Assembly (NCBI RefSeq): GCF_016808335.1
Contig: NC_053146.1
Location: 41,598,470 to 41,662,469, forward strand
Source: Panicum virgatum
Taxonomy: Eukaryota > Streptophyta > Magnoliopsida > Poales > Poaceae
Direction: 5' to 3'
Length of the DNA: 64,000 bases
In this document: piece after piece, positions 32,976 through 44,162 of the stretch
How the letters are laid out: each line of letters starts with the position of its first letter
Numbering within the stretch: position 1 is the stretch's first letter
The notes under the pieces: model-generated
Seen by the model: the letters and a program-made list of their open reading frames with translations, nothing else
What the model was told of the DNA's origin: nothing
The model's database searches: none
Position numbers and translations under genes: made by a program

Positions 32976-34641
32976 ATGATAGGTTCTTCATATCCACCAA
33001 CTTATGATGGTATTGGTGCTGACGAGTACATTGAGTGGGAAATTGCAATAGACAACATATTTGCTACTCGCTTTATGTGTCCAAGGAAAAAGGTAAACAA
33101 TGCCGCTAGTATTTTGCGACTGTCTGCTTTAACTTGGTGGAAGAGCTTAGGTCCATTAGATAAACCGCAAATTTGGGATGACATGAAATAGTTATGAGAG
33201 AAAATTTTGTTAACCCATCTCTGGTAACTAATTCAAATGACGAGGTGCATCAACTAGATAAGTCTCTTGTTATTCCTCCTATTGTGCCTAACCTTTTGCA
33301 GGATCACTTACAAAAGAGTGAGGATGACGTGATAGAATGTGAGGTGCTCACAACCTCATGTGAAAAACCAGAACCATCACCTAATATAGCCGATGCACAA
33401 GAGAGCAACAATGATGCTAAACTCATAGAAGGTGAGAGTTCTCTTGACGTGCTAAATTTTTCCAGCACTCATGCTATGATACAACCAATATTTGTTGAAC
33501 CATCGCTTGATTTTCAATTATCACAAAATGTTCGGTTTGATGTTCTTTGTGATAAAGATGATTTGCATGCTGATATACCCATGCCACCAATGATGAATGG
33601 TAATACTATATGTGCGTTGAAGTCGAACACTTATGCTGAAAATAAATATGTTATTCATAATGCTAGTGATATTGATGAGCTGCAACTATTATCTTTTTTG
33701 AATACTTTGGGTTACTTGAATTTGATGTTCTATGCAATCTTAGTTATTTGGAGAAGAAACTTTATGCATATTCTCATTTGTCATGGTTTTCTAGACACAC
33801 ATATCATGTTTTTGGTAAAGACAACAACAAAGGTCATTATATGATACAACGAGTTTATATTTGTACAAATCTGAATTTTCCTTCTGTTGAGCAACATCAT
33901 GATCAATTCGGAGATTATAAAATCAATATGCCAACTTCCTCTGGCTTTGCTTTACAGAAACAAGTTGAACCTAAAGAAGGGGAGCATATGTTTCTTGTTA
34001 GTACTAATCTTTTGCAGGCTGGTATTGACAAAGATCATGTGCATTCCGATCGAGGTGATTACGTGTTTGTAGGCCAAGATGGGCTGCAACTTCGAATATG
34101 TGGTCATAATATATCTCATAATATTGTACATTCCTATTATTTTGGCAACCTCGCTTTCCTTCATGTTGTGCAGGATCACCTTCAAGCACAATCGACGCCG
34201 AGGACGGCTTTTCGTCAAGAAGGGGAGGATGATGAGAACATGACATCCATGGATATGGACATGGGTGGAGAATGGCATGGAGTCCTACAAGACCATCTAG
34301 GGTGTTCAAATCAAGAAGGAGGCCCGAGGTTGATTCGGTTCGAATCTCCAAGGTGGAGGCCCAGAGAAACTCAAGTTCGAGTCCATCTCGGAGTCCAGGA
34401 GCAGTCCACACCAAAATCGACGCTCAGGCCGTATACGGAGTCCGTTTTGGATGCTCTTTATATTGATGGAAATATAATTTCAAGGAGCTTCCAATGTCAC
34501 CAGTTTGAGGCTCAAATTCATTCGGAGCCAACGGGAGTCGTCGAAACAAGGGGACGTCCAGAATCTGTCATAGTGTCGCGACACCATCTTTTGGTTTGTT
34601 GGCCCGTGTATCGTGTTGGAGTCCACGATGGACGTGGCTAG
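32976..34641 (+). pseudogene. Retrotransposon gag-like ORF
   Basis: The first segment (32976-33188) is a clear Ty3-type gag matrix/capsid piece: PPTYDGIGADEYIEWE, FMCPRKKVNNAASILRLSALTWWKSL. A 1-base shift near 33189 breaks the frame, and the continuation (MRENFVNPSL and on) runs to about 33730. A second shift near 33735 leads into the last frame, to 34641 (EKKLYAYSHLSWFSRHTYHVFGK, then QAQSTPRTAFRQEGEDDEN). The middle and C-terminal parts have no zinc knuckle that I can see. Confidence 0.7.
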
Positions 34642-34648
34642 GGGGTTA

Positions 34649-35107
34649 TGCACGCCCCAACACTCATATAATCAGTAGCCGCCACCACATTAGGGTTTGG
34701 GTTTTGTTTAGTTCTAGTTTTTCTTGTGAAACTGAGATTGATTCGTTGTAACTGTGGCGACAAGTCCTTTTACAGTGATCCAGGGCCCCCGTTCTTGATC
34801 TCCTCCACTGTGTCAATTAGTCCTTTTGTAATAAGAGCTTGAACCCCATATTTATCATTGCTTCATTTATATTTACAATTTCAGATTGCGTGTTTATACT
34901 TTCTTGCTTGTGTTCTTTGATTCGCTTGCAGGAAAAGCCTTCTTGGCAAGGTCAATCAAGTTGTGCTTGGTTGATAACCAACGGAGCAGTGGTGTAACGG
35001 TTGCGGGACTTTGAATCATGTCTTATTAGAAGCCGGATCGCCAACGTCACATACTCCACCAATCGAATTTACCCTACCTCTCGGAAGATTGGGCCTAGTC
35101 TACATCA
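34649..35107 (+). repeat. 3' LTR of the gag-only element
   Basis: It starts TGCACGCCCC just after a short purine tract and ends CATCA. These TG and CA ends are the LTR hallmark. The proposed length is 459 bp. Only its last 64 bp can be compared with a 5' LTR (a few differences), so the start position is inferred from the TG and purine tract. Confidence 0.55.
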
Positions 35108-35409
35108 GGAAACACAGAGGATTGCTACCACTCTACCCAGCTGTCAGAGAGGATTGGGAGGAGAACCATGTATTGGAAAAACCTGAGCTCACAGGAATCG
35201 GGAAGGAAGGCAAGCTGCTTGACAAGTGCAAACTCGGGAATCGAGGCAAAAATCTACAGTGAAGAGCACCATGTTCCAATCTGAAGCAAGAGGTGCACCG
35301 TACACAGTTTCTACACATGGGCCAGCCATTGGGCTTAAAGGATTACGGGCGAAAACTAGGGAGAGGCCCATTGGAATTAACTGAAGGAGCCGTATTCAAA
35401 TTCAAATCA
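35108..35409. other. Unassigned sequence
   Basis: Short spacer between the LTR element and a LINE ORF1 fragment. Nothing recognisable. It may be part of the older LINE or of the LTR flank. Confidence 0.4.
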
Positions 35410-35940
35410 AGATTGACGCTAGATTTCCGCTTCTATGTGTTCTTCACGTTGAAACAAAATTGATCAGATTGTAGAACCTTTCTACACAAATCATCAGAAT
35501 TTAGGCGACTAAAAATTGATGGTCTCCGGATTTGTGATGTACCCAGAGGAATATGATTTGCACCGGAAAGAGGTGGAGATGAACAAACGGCATCAGCAAA
35601 GGTGCGCTTCTTTGATCGAACTTCAATCCAGTGAAAATTGGTTCCAAGGGAAGCAGACACAACCGCACTCATTCCAGATATCGAACTGAGTAAGCCACTT
35701 TGAGGAAACTGTGAATTTAAAAATCCAATCTTTCACCTCAACCACAGCAAAATCAGTGGCAAATCCCCCAAGAACCGATTGGAGAATGAGACCAACATTT
35801 GTCTCATCCAATTTAAGCTTTGAACGGGCAAAAAAGGCGATAAGCCAGAAACCACGAGCATCATCTGGAGAGGATGAAGTCACAGGGAGACCGTGCAGAG
35901 ATCGTACCATTTTGGAAAAATCAACACCAGGAGAAGGATC
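35410..35940 (-). mobile_element. LINE ORF1-like fragment
   Basis: The minus-strand reading contains GFWLIAFFARSKLKLDETNVGLILQSVLGG, resembling the N-terminal domain of ORF1 proteins of grass L1 LINEs (DUF4283-like). It continues after a frame change (RSKKRTFADAVCSSPPL, PSIFSRLNSDDLCRKVL). It is bounded at 35940 by the start of duplication block B, so it marks the breakpoint side of the duplication. Confidence 0.55.
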
Positions 35941-36404
35941 AAGTTTATAAAAATGCACTAACATCTACAACAACAAATTAGTTTCATTAAACCAGCTACA
36001 AAATATAGTTTCACATGGTGCTTTTATTTGGTATTGTAAAGATCAATATTATTATTTTATAAACTAGGTCATTTTGACTTAGGATAAAGAAAAATTGGCA
36101 CACGTATCGGAATGGAGCATTTAATTATTAAAAAAACTAGAGAACCTGACATATTTGTCCATAGTCGTAGGCTTTTCATGCTGTTACATATATCATATAG
36201 CAACTTTTGATGTTCACTTGACATTACATGATAACTGAGTAAAACATAAACATTAGATTGATGTCGATAGCAATCTGAAAGTTCTACAAGGAATCAATTT
36301 TGCGCATATGCAATAATCCAATGATGTCAAGCATTGGCCTATTTTCTTACACCATATTCATTTCGTGTAACAAAGAAATAAGACAAATGGAGACTAGAAG
36401 CTTT

Positions 36405-36634
36405 AGGACAAGTATTTTGTGATGAGCTTGTCAACATGAAGAACAACATCACCAATGTGATGGATCATTGCAGATTGAGGCTGAAGCATCCTGATGACAA
36501 ACTAGCGAAGCTCATCAGGATAAGGAGGGTTAGGTCCTGCTGGCCACTTCAGCTGCCCATTGACAATGGCAAGTTGCAGACTTCCTTCAGATTTACCAAG
36601 AGCGTCCTCAAATAGTGAAACATTAAACCTACAA
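36405..36634 (-). pseudogene. STK16-like kinase, last-exon remnant 2
   Basis: The same exon remnant as at 25610, with its own changes: an extra base triplet in the region matching the GDVVLHVDKL segment, and altered residues in MLQPQ and the H-x-GD region. It also lacks exons 1-5 and joins the eL13 promoter through the same intron 5 breakpoint. The breakpoint therefore predates the A/B duplication. Confidence 0.8.
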
Positions 36635-36963
36635 GCGCATCCTCAAATGTGATATCAGCCATTTATCAAGCGCATAAAGGCTAAAGCTCTGTTTCATTTG
36701 TGGACATGATACATGAATTGTCAGAGTCTGTTGACTACCTAACAAGTTCAGCAAAATGGCCACGTTAACTTAAGCAGAGAATCTAGCTACTGCAAAATGC
36801 TAGAGCTGTGCACAGAAACATAATTAGACTTAAAAACGTATCCTGTAAAACTTCAACCACACAAAGGGCGCAAAGTTACATGATAAATTGTTGTCCATAA
36901 GTGTTCATTTTCAGTTTTTGATCGGATAGTCATTCTTTCAGTACTAAATTGAACATATTTGTT

Positions 36964-38436
36964 AGGGCCTGTTTGGAAGCACTCCACTCCAAAAAAATTA
37001 GCTCCACTCCACCATCCAGGTCCACTCCATCATTTTTTTCCATCCTGTTTGGCTGCACTCTACTCCCACCAACCCTTGTGGGCCCATATTGTCATAGAGT
37101 GGCAGGCCCTTTATCCTCTCCACTCACGTGCTGACCTTATCCTCTCTTCTCTCCCAAGCTCTGTTCACTCTCTCTCGATCTCCACTCTCAAAAGCTGACA
37201 AGCAGCCAGGCCCGTCGAAGGCCATGTGCGAGGTGGGCGATCACACAGGGCCTCCAGAATTAGAGGGCCCCTAAATTGTTCTGTCAAGGTCCATAGCAGA
37301 TGGCAGTTTAGAGCAGCAACGGCTCATATCTGCTGGGACTAGAGGAAAATTAAGCAACAGTGGCCCATTGCCGATTCCTTCCATGCGAAGATACCGTCGT
37401 CGTCGCCAATGACTTCGTTCAACCGATCGACGTGAATATTGACACCATAACCGCATCGCTCATCGCTCGACGGCTAACGCCCATCTGTGCGGAGGTCGAG
37501 GTGACGTCTTCGGTCGCCGCGCCGCCGGCCGCACCGTCGCCGGCTTGCCGCGCCGCGCCGTGACGCACCATCGCTGGCTCGCCGTGTCGCGCCATCGCCG
37601 CTCTGTCGCCAGCTCGCCACGCCACGTCATCGCCGCCGGCCTCTTATTGTGTTTCGCACACGGGCCTCCAAATCCTAGAGACGGAAGCAGCAGCGAGCGG
37701 CGGCGTGGAGCTGGGTACGAGGCCCGGTGCGGAGCTGCGGCGGCACCGAGCAGTGGCGCTGAGCTGAGGCTCGCGGATGCGTCCACGGCCATGCTGCAGC
37801 GGCATGGGAGGACACCGAGGGTGGCGGCGATAGCGGCGGTGGCCCGGGCACCCATGGCAGCAGCTGCAGCGTCCCCCGTGCCCCCTTCCTGAGCCCCGCC
37901 GGAGCAGCTCCCCGTGCCTGCCCGGAGGAACTCTCGAGCGCACTGGAGCAGCTCCCTACGCGCCGGCACCAGAGCAGCTCCTGCGCTGGCGCAGGAGGCG
38001 GTGGCGCTCGGCGCCGTGTGCTTCGTCGGGAAGGGGACGACGACGGGCCAGTGCGCTGGGCCACGGAGAAGCGTCCCTCGGCGGCGGCCGGGTGGTCGAG
38101 AGGCGGTCCGCGGCAGCAGCGGGGTCAGGGCCGGCGCGCTCGGCGGCCGAGAGGCGGCGGCGCCATGGGATGCAGGGGGCGACGGGGACCGAAGGAGAAA
38201 GACCGAGAGTTGACCGAGAGAATAAACCGTTTTCTTGTGTAACCAGTGGTATGGTGGGTAATTTTAGCCAACTTCACCAGCTCCAAGAATTAGTGGAGCA
38301 CCTCTTGGTGAGCTTCATAAAAAAGATGGAGTGGAGCTAGTTTTTGGTGGAGTGGAGTGGAGCTGGGTGAGGTGTTTGAGTATTTATTGTGAAGTAGAGC
38401 CAGATTTGGTGAAGGAGAGTGCTCCTGGACCTGAAA
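36964..38436. mobile_element. TIR transposon with GC-rich interior (Tourist/Harbinger-like left end)
   Basis: Block B is interrupted after GTTA by GGGCCTGTTTGGAAGCACTC, the usual terminus of Tourist/PIF-Harbinger-type grass elements. The right side repeats the same motifs inverted (TGGAGTGGAGTGGAGCT near 38348-38365 and 38325-38340), but lacks the final CCAAACAGGCCC. The last bases and the TTAGTGTTC of the target are missing compared with block A, so the right end is deleted. The interior (37480-38210) is very GC-rich and open in several frames with no recognisable domain. 37230-37290 is related to the repeat at 20700. Confidence 0.6.
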
Positions 38437-38494
38437 AAAAATTGAAAGCCAAGTAGGATGCTAGGAACCTGAAGAAGTGGCGCGAGGAGGAGAA

Positions 38495-38710
38495 GAGGCC
38501 CAGAACTGAATGGGCCCATGGGGGCATCTTCATCATCCAACAGTATATGGGCCTTTCAAATATTTTCTTTCTCGTGTCCAAGGAGGCCCGTTAAGCCCAT
38601 TTTGGCCCATCATTCCTATGCTAGTAGAGGTGAGATCTCAGCCGTCCAACCTTGGACTCGAATAAGTACCCAACCCTAGCGCAAAACCCTCCCTCCACCA
38701 CAGACCCTTC
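38495..38710 (+). promoter_or_regulatory. eL13 copy 2 promoter: site II and telo-box motifs
   Basis: TGGGCC, GGCCCA and AGCCCA motifs (near 38499, 38509, 38547, 38594 and 38604) and AAACCCT near 38684 are conserved with copy 1. As in copy 1, a leader intron may exist between about 38734 and 38866. Confidence 0.7.
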
Positions 38711-38891
38711 CGCCGTCGTCGCATCTCCTCGCTAGGTACGCTCGCTCGCTCGCTCGCCGCCGCCCTCCTACCCCTACGTTCCGTGGTGCTGCGAATCAGT
38801 GCGCGCGCGGATCTTGCTTCGCCGGCAGCTACTTGTTCTTAGATCGGTTGTTGCGTTGATGTTCAGGTAGGTTGGAGAGGAACAGGGCGAA

Positions 38892-40784
38892 ATGGTGAAG
38901 CACAACAACGTTCTCCCCAACGGGCACTTCAAGAAGCACTGGCAGAACTATGTCAAGACATGGTTCAACCAGCCCGCCCGCAAGCAGAGGCGCCGCATCG
39001 GTGAGCTCATGACTTCTTCCCTCCGTTTTAATCTCCACTTTGTCACGTTTTGAGTGCAATCTCTCCCTTTTTTTTGCTGTTGGGAGAACTGAATCGAGGT
39101 CTTATCAGGGACCGTGTTATGTTTGCAGTCTATGCGATCAACTGATGATAAGCTAGGCTAGATGTAGTATAGAAGTAGTGGCCTAGCAATAAATAGTTCG
39201 CCTTGTCCTGTACAATGCAATAATTGATAGACGATCTGCGCTACCTTTAGCTGGTTGCAATTTGTTGCATTTGGTCTTATATTGGTTGGTAAAGGTACAG
39301 TTAAAAGATACAGTTTGGTATGCGCTACCTTTACCTTGACTGTATAGTTTGTCATCCTGAAAATAGTAGCATCCAGTTAGCTGTTCCTTGCCCCTACATA
39401 ACACATTAACACCTGCACTTCGCAGCAAGGAGGATCATAGCTACTTATTTGTGTTTCCATGTTATGTCTGTTATGTTACTTAATTAATAATAAATTTGTT
39501 TGTTAGTTCAGGCATATCTCTAGCACCAATCATGATGCTGTGAGATTTTAAGATGTTAAGCTTTGCATGTATGTGATTATGTGTTTTGGAGTACACCTAT
39601 TTACTTGCTATACTACTCTTATGTTACCAGTGAATGAATCAAAATAAAAATCCCTTGTTTTACTAGATGATTGCTCCTGTGATGCATCTTTACTGGCAGC
39701 TTATCATATATTAATTTTTTGTTTATATTTCTCATACTAACTGACAGCTTTCTAATTCAACCCTTCTATGTTCTGTACACAGCCCGTCAAAAGAAGGCTG
39801 CGAAGATATTCCCACGCCCAACTGCTGGACCCCTTCGCCCCATTGTCCAATGCCAGACTCTCAAGTATAACATGAAGTCAAGGGCTGGGAGAGGCTTTAC
39901 TCTTGAGGAGCTGAAGGTGATACATTTGTTCATTGTTCTTCCCTCCATCTATGTTGCTCTTGAGCCATTTTTTTCTGTTAATCTCCTTGTTTGTTTTAAT
40001 GGTACTTACAATAATTTGCTGCTGTTTGTATACCTCATATATAGCATGAGTTATTTTTGTGTCAACTTATCGTTTTCATTCTTGCTCTGTAAGGTACATA
40101 TGTTTTCTTTTGCATCATGGCAGGTCTACTAATGTTTGCAAATTTTTGTAGTCATTAGAGTGGAATTATTTCTTTCCATGTCAGTTTTATTTCATCTGTG
40201 ATGCTGCAGGCTAATTTTCTCAGCTATTATCCTCTCCATCATCTGATGGACCACGCTTTTCATCTTTTACTGTCCTTGTTGTTGCTGAAAGTTATTAATG
40301 TTGTGATTGCAGGCTGCAGGCATTCCGAAGAAGCTTGCTCCAACCATTGGCATTTCTGTGGATCACCGCCGCAAGAACAAATCACTTGAGGGGCTTCAGG
40401 CTAATATCCAGAGGTTGAAGACATACAAGGCCAAGCTGGTTATCTTCCCAAGGCGTGCTCGCAAGGTCAAGGTATGGCTAGAATCCGTTTCTCTTGAAGA
40501 CATTGTCCTAACCGCTTATGAGTTATGACATGATCTCTGATCATCTACATCCATTGCAGGCTGGTGACTCTACTCCTGAGGAGCTTGCCAGCGCCACCCA
40601 GGTCCAGGGTGACTACATGCCTATTACTTGTGGTGAGAAGCGCTCGGTTGAGGTTGTGAAGGTCAGCGATGAGATGAAATCGTTTGCAGCCTATGGCAAG
40701 CTCCGCCTCGAGAGGATGAACAAGAAGCACCTTGGTGCCCGCCAGAAGAAGGCTGCTGAGGCTGAGAAGGAAGAGAAGAAGTAA
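38892..40784 (+). CDS. RPL13: 60S ribosomal protein eL13, copy 2 (intact)
   Basis: Four exons (38892-39000, 39783-39916, 40313-40471, 40560-40784) with GT-AG junctions encode 208 residues, the usual plant eL13 length. The ATG at 38892 is in a good context (GCGAAATGG). Features: the N-terminal basic [14 protein letters not shown] and [26 protein letters not shown]; the central [17 protein letters not shown]; and a Lys/Glu-rich coiled C-terminus ([14 protein letters not shown]). The protein is part of the 60S subunit surface. One residue looks unusual: [10 protein letters not shown] has Cys where copy 1 and most plants have Arg. It is the only copy here with a start codon. Confidence 0.95.
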
Positions 40785-42112
40785 ACCGGCCGGGATATTG
40801 GGTATAGTATCTTCTAGTTGATGCTACAGCCAAGGGCTTGTTCTAAGTTTTGTTTTGTTCCTGAAAATAGAGACCAGCGGATTGTTTTGGTGTCCTTGTA
40901 CTGTTTGATACCTGGTACTCATTTGCGTACTCTATTATCTAGTGGTTCATCGGATTCCTGCCCTCTTGCGCTTCTGAATTGCTTAACCTCTCAAGTTTGC
41001 CTACATGAGATTTGTGATGTTAATTTTGGGGATTGCCCTGTTGCCTCAAATCATCATATTCTCGAATAAATGTGCATGTGGATTCATCACTTGTGCCACC
41101 CTCCTATTCATGCCCTTCTGGCAGGAAAACTCGATTTATCTTTGGGCTCCCGGTCGGATGACTAGCCAAAGAACCTAGTTTTCGGCTGACTTGTTTGAGT
41201 TCAAACATTTAGTGCTTGAATAGAGTAGTAATTTATGCGCAAATCCTGAATGATTGACAAACTAACTAATATTTGTGTAGAAGTTGTAGCCAGTAATTTC
41301 TGCTGCTGGAACTCGTGCTACTAGGTCCATGTTGTTCGTCCGTCACTGGCTTGGTTATTATTTATTACTACGTATATAAGCAGCAGAAAACGTTTTTGAC
41401 GCCCGTCGTCCTGGGACCAGCATGCTCACGCGCACCAGAGGACTTACATTCACCGAACTGACATGGCAATACGAGCACTCGAAGGAACTGCCTTTCGATC
41501 CTCCTCTCTGACGCAGGAACTGTTTATTAAATCGCAATAATGTTTTTCTTTTTGAAAGCAAGTTAAATCGTAATGTTACATGGCAATACGTCGTGGTATT
41601 GCGTGAGCTCTACTGACTCACCTATTGTCAGAGCATCTCAAAGAATACCCAATATTTTCAATCCTAACAATTTTCGGATTGGGATTTCTCTCAAAAGTTT
41701 TAGGCACAGAACATACTACCTTCTCCAACAGCAGCTCTATATTTGGTTCCAAAAGTTTTGAAATATGCCACCTCATTCATCGCAGGTGTGGGTCATCCTA
41801 AACTCGAATTCGCTTGGTACATGCCGCAGCCATTGCCACTGGGAGCACAGTGGATAATCCAGATGGTTCCCACTCGGCGGTAATATAGCACCCATCCATC
41901 GCTTAGCATGTTGTCAATCCTAATACAGCTCAGCCTGCGCCATCACGGGAATAGAACATCACGAGCAGGCGCAGGGATTGTTGCCGGCAATGGGCGCTTG
42001 TTGTCGACGGCGTGCGCTGCGGTGTGCGGCTGCCAGTTTCAGAGCATAGAGAAGCGTTGCGCGGCCGAGATAGAGATGAAGGTGTGTGGGACCAGCAGAG
42101 CGTAGGGAAGGA
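40785..42112. other. eL13 copy 2 3' flank
   Basis: 3' untranslated region and flank colinear with block A to 41812. From 41632 (GAGCATCTC) a MITE-like element begins; a matching inverted end, TTGGAAATGCTC, occurs near 43900. That older element appears to have been split by the solo LTR. Confidence 0.55.
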
Positions 42113-43744
42113 TGAAGCGCATCTAGGCCCATAGATGCAATCAGTAAGTTTCGGTAATTAATGACGACCGTATGCGACTAACGTGTGTTTTGAAAGAAAT
42201 ATTCTTTACAAGTTAAGTCTCATATGAAATATGAAAAGAGACTCTCAAAATTCATGATCAAACGTTTCACGGACTCAATTTTCAAGGAAAAGTACCATTC
42301 TAGATTCAAGCGTCACAAGTAGATGAAGGACACTTGTTTTAGTTTGAGTTTTATATGTTTTAGTTTGTGATCGTACTATTAAGAGGTATTCTCGGGTTAG
42401 TAACTTGACTCAAATTGATTTGGCCTTAGAAATGATGCACATTTGCTCAATTCAGTCCAAAACAACTCAAAAGAACTCAAAAAAGTAATTGGAAAAACAA
42501 AAGGTCGAAGAAAGAATCAATCCCAAATCAACTCAGCTCAAATCAGAAAAATACAGTAGCACCGGTTACACCGGTGGTAGAGCACCGGTGCTTCCGAAGG
42601 CGACCGGTTACACCGGTGCCTTATCTCTGGTCGAACCTGTCTCTGCAGCAAGGATCAAAGTGGAAAATATCAGTATCACCGGTTACACTGGTGTGCAACA
42701 AATGAGCACCGGTCTATTCACAGTGTCATCCTTAAGAGAGCATGTATTTGGGGTGATAAGTGTCTCTTCAGCACCAGTTACACCGGTGGCTTGATTTTGG
42801 ACCACCGGTGCATTCACAGTGGTATTGATCAGAGACTATGCAATGGCCAGTGAAGGAAATTCTTCAACACCAGTTGCACCGGTGCCACACCTTAGCAAGC
42901 ACCGGTGCAATTCTGTCAAACTATCACAATGTTAGATTATCAACGGTTACTATTTGGTTTTAGTGTGACCGGTTACACCGGTGCTACCTCATCGGTCTAA
43001 CCGGTGCCTACGACTTTCTGGCCAGTTTGTTCCCAACGGCTAGAGGTGCCTCTCCACTCTATATAAGTCGACCTCCTGACTCATTTATGATGCCTTTTGA
43101 CGCATTGAATACCGAGGCCACCCTAGAGAAGAGAAGAGAAGTGTTTGGAGCCATTGAATGAAGATCTAGTGATTGCAAGTGATTCAAACAAGAAGAATTC
43201 AACCATTCTTTGAGTAGTAAGTGTGCTAGTGATTAGGGCCATCTCAGTGAGGGTCAAGTGAAGCCTTGAGAGCTTATTACTCTTGGTGTTTGACGGCACC
43301 TAGACGATCTTGGTGATCGAGTGATTCTTGGTGAGCTCTTGGAGATTGTGGGAGCCCCAAGAGAAGGAGATTGCACGTGGATTAGAGGGGAGCGTCAACT
43401 CCTCGATACCACGGGAAAAAATCCGGTTGTTCCGTGTCCCTCTCACTTACATTTCTAGTATTTCATATATCTTGTTCTTGCTTAAACTCTTGTTTGGTTG
43501 TTTTTATCTAGGAGTTTATCATGCTAGTTTGTTTATTTTGACTAGTTTGCATATTTGTTAGTGTGATCAACTCTAAGGAAGATGAACATATTAGTGTGTT
43601 ATCCTACCTAAAATGGTGATGCTAGTGTGCTCTAGTTGATAGGATCAATCTTTGTAAATTGGACAACACTAGTCTAGGTTAAAGACTCGATAGAAATTTA
43701 AAAAAATCTCAATTCAACTTTTTTCTTGCCCCTCGATCCTTTCA
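42113..43744 (+). mobile_element. Solo LTR, 1632 bp
   Basis: It starts TGAAGCGCATCTAG and ends GATCCTTTCA; the complement of the end, TGAAAGGATC, resembles the start. The same 5 bp, AAGGA, flank it at 42108-42112 and 43745-43749. No internal coding region or second LTR is present, so this is a solo LTR left by recombination. Orientation is taken from the CTTTCA end and the TATATAAG near 43060. The style (ATCCTTTCA end) resembles Copia elements of grasses. Confidence 0.82.
42558..43008. repeat. ACCGGT palindrome cluster inside the solo LTR
   Basis: The palindromic phrase CACCGGTTACACCGGTG and its halves recur about ten times in 450 bp, spaced irregularly. Each contains one or two ACCGGT (AgeI-type) palindromes. 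The function is unknown; hairpin or protein-binding roles in the LTR are possible. Confidence 0.8.
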
Positions 43745-43749
43745 AAGGA

Positions 43750-44162
43750 TTGGGAGCTCATCGCAGCGGTGGAACTATGGCTCCAGATGCAGTAGGTTTT
43801 GGGCGTGCAGAATATTGGGAGCTAGGATAGGCATCTGTCGGAGCTAGGATTTCCACGTTTCTTCTCAAAACGAAATTTCTGGCACTTATATTGGGTATTG
43901 TTGGAAATGCTCTTACCACTGAAACTAAGATCACTACTAGTTAACTGTAAAGTCTGCACGTGTCAAAAGATATCTCACGGCATGTGCACGATGACAGGAA
44001 ACACACGGTCGTAATGGAGAGTGATACGGCCCTTCAATGAAAAAAAATGGAGAGTTAAGATATCTCAATATCTCCCGCGGCCTCTGCTCTGCAGCCTCCT
44101 ATAGTCTCAACAGTCGTAATGTGCTCATGTACAGCAAGCTGAACCACCAGAACAGCAGAAGT
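43750..44162. other. Intergenic
   Basis: It includes the right part of the older MITE-like element (to about 43914) and a spacer. No coding signal. Confidence 0.45.

Larger units (their letters stand above)
31962..35107 (+). mobile_element. Gag-only LTR retrotransposon (TR-GAG-like), 5' truncated
   Basis: The last 64 bp of the 3' LTR (35044-35107, ending CTACATCA) recur at 31962-32025. So the left copy is a 5'-truncated LTR. Directly after it, TGGTAACAGG resembles an initiator-Met tRNA primer-binding site. A gag-like coding region (32976-34641) follows, and the TAGGGGGT at 34639-34646 could serve as polypurine tract. No protease, reverse transcriptase or integrase is present in the roughly 3 kb interior. 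It is either a non-autonomous element that carries only gag or a deleted copy. Confidence 0.75.
35940..41812. repeat. Segmental duplication block B (kinase 3' end plus eL13)
   Basis: The colinear partner of 25139-31897. Block B keeps the intact eL13 copy and the empty site of the RTE LINE (AGTACACCTATTTACTT near 39590-39606). It lacks any LAG1 sequence on its left, where LINE ORF1 sequence joins instead. Confidence 0.9.

Noticed and set aside
37460..38213. Overlapping long frames (up to 169 codons) on both strands
   Set aside because: Same compositional effect inside a TIR transposon; no domain, and the paralogous block lacks the whole segment.
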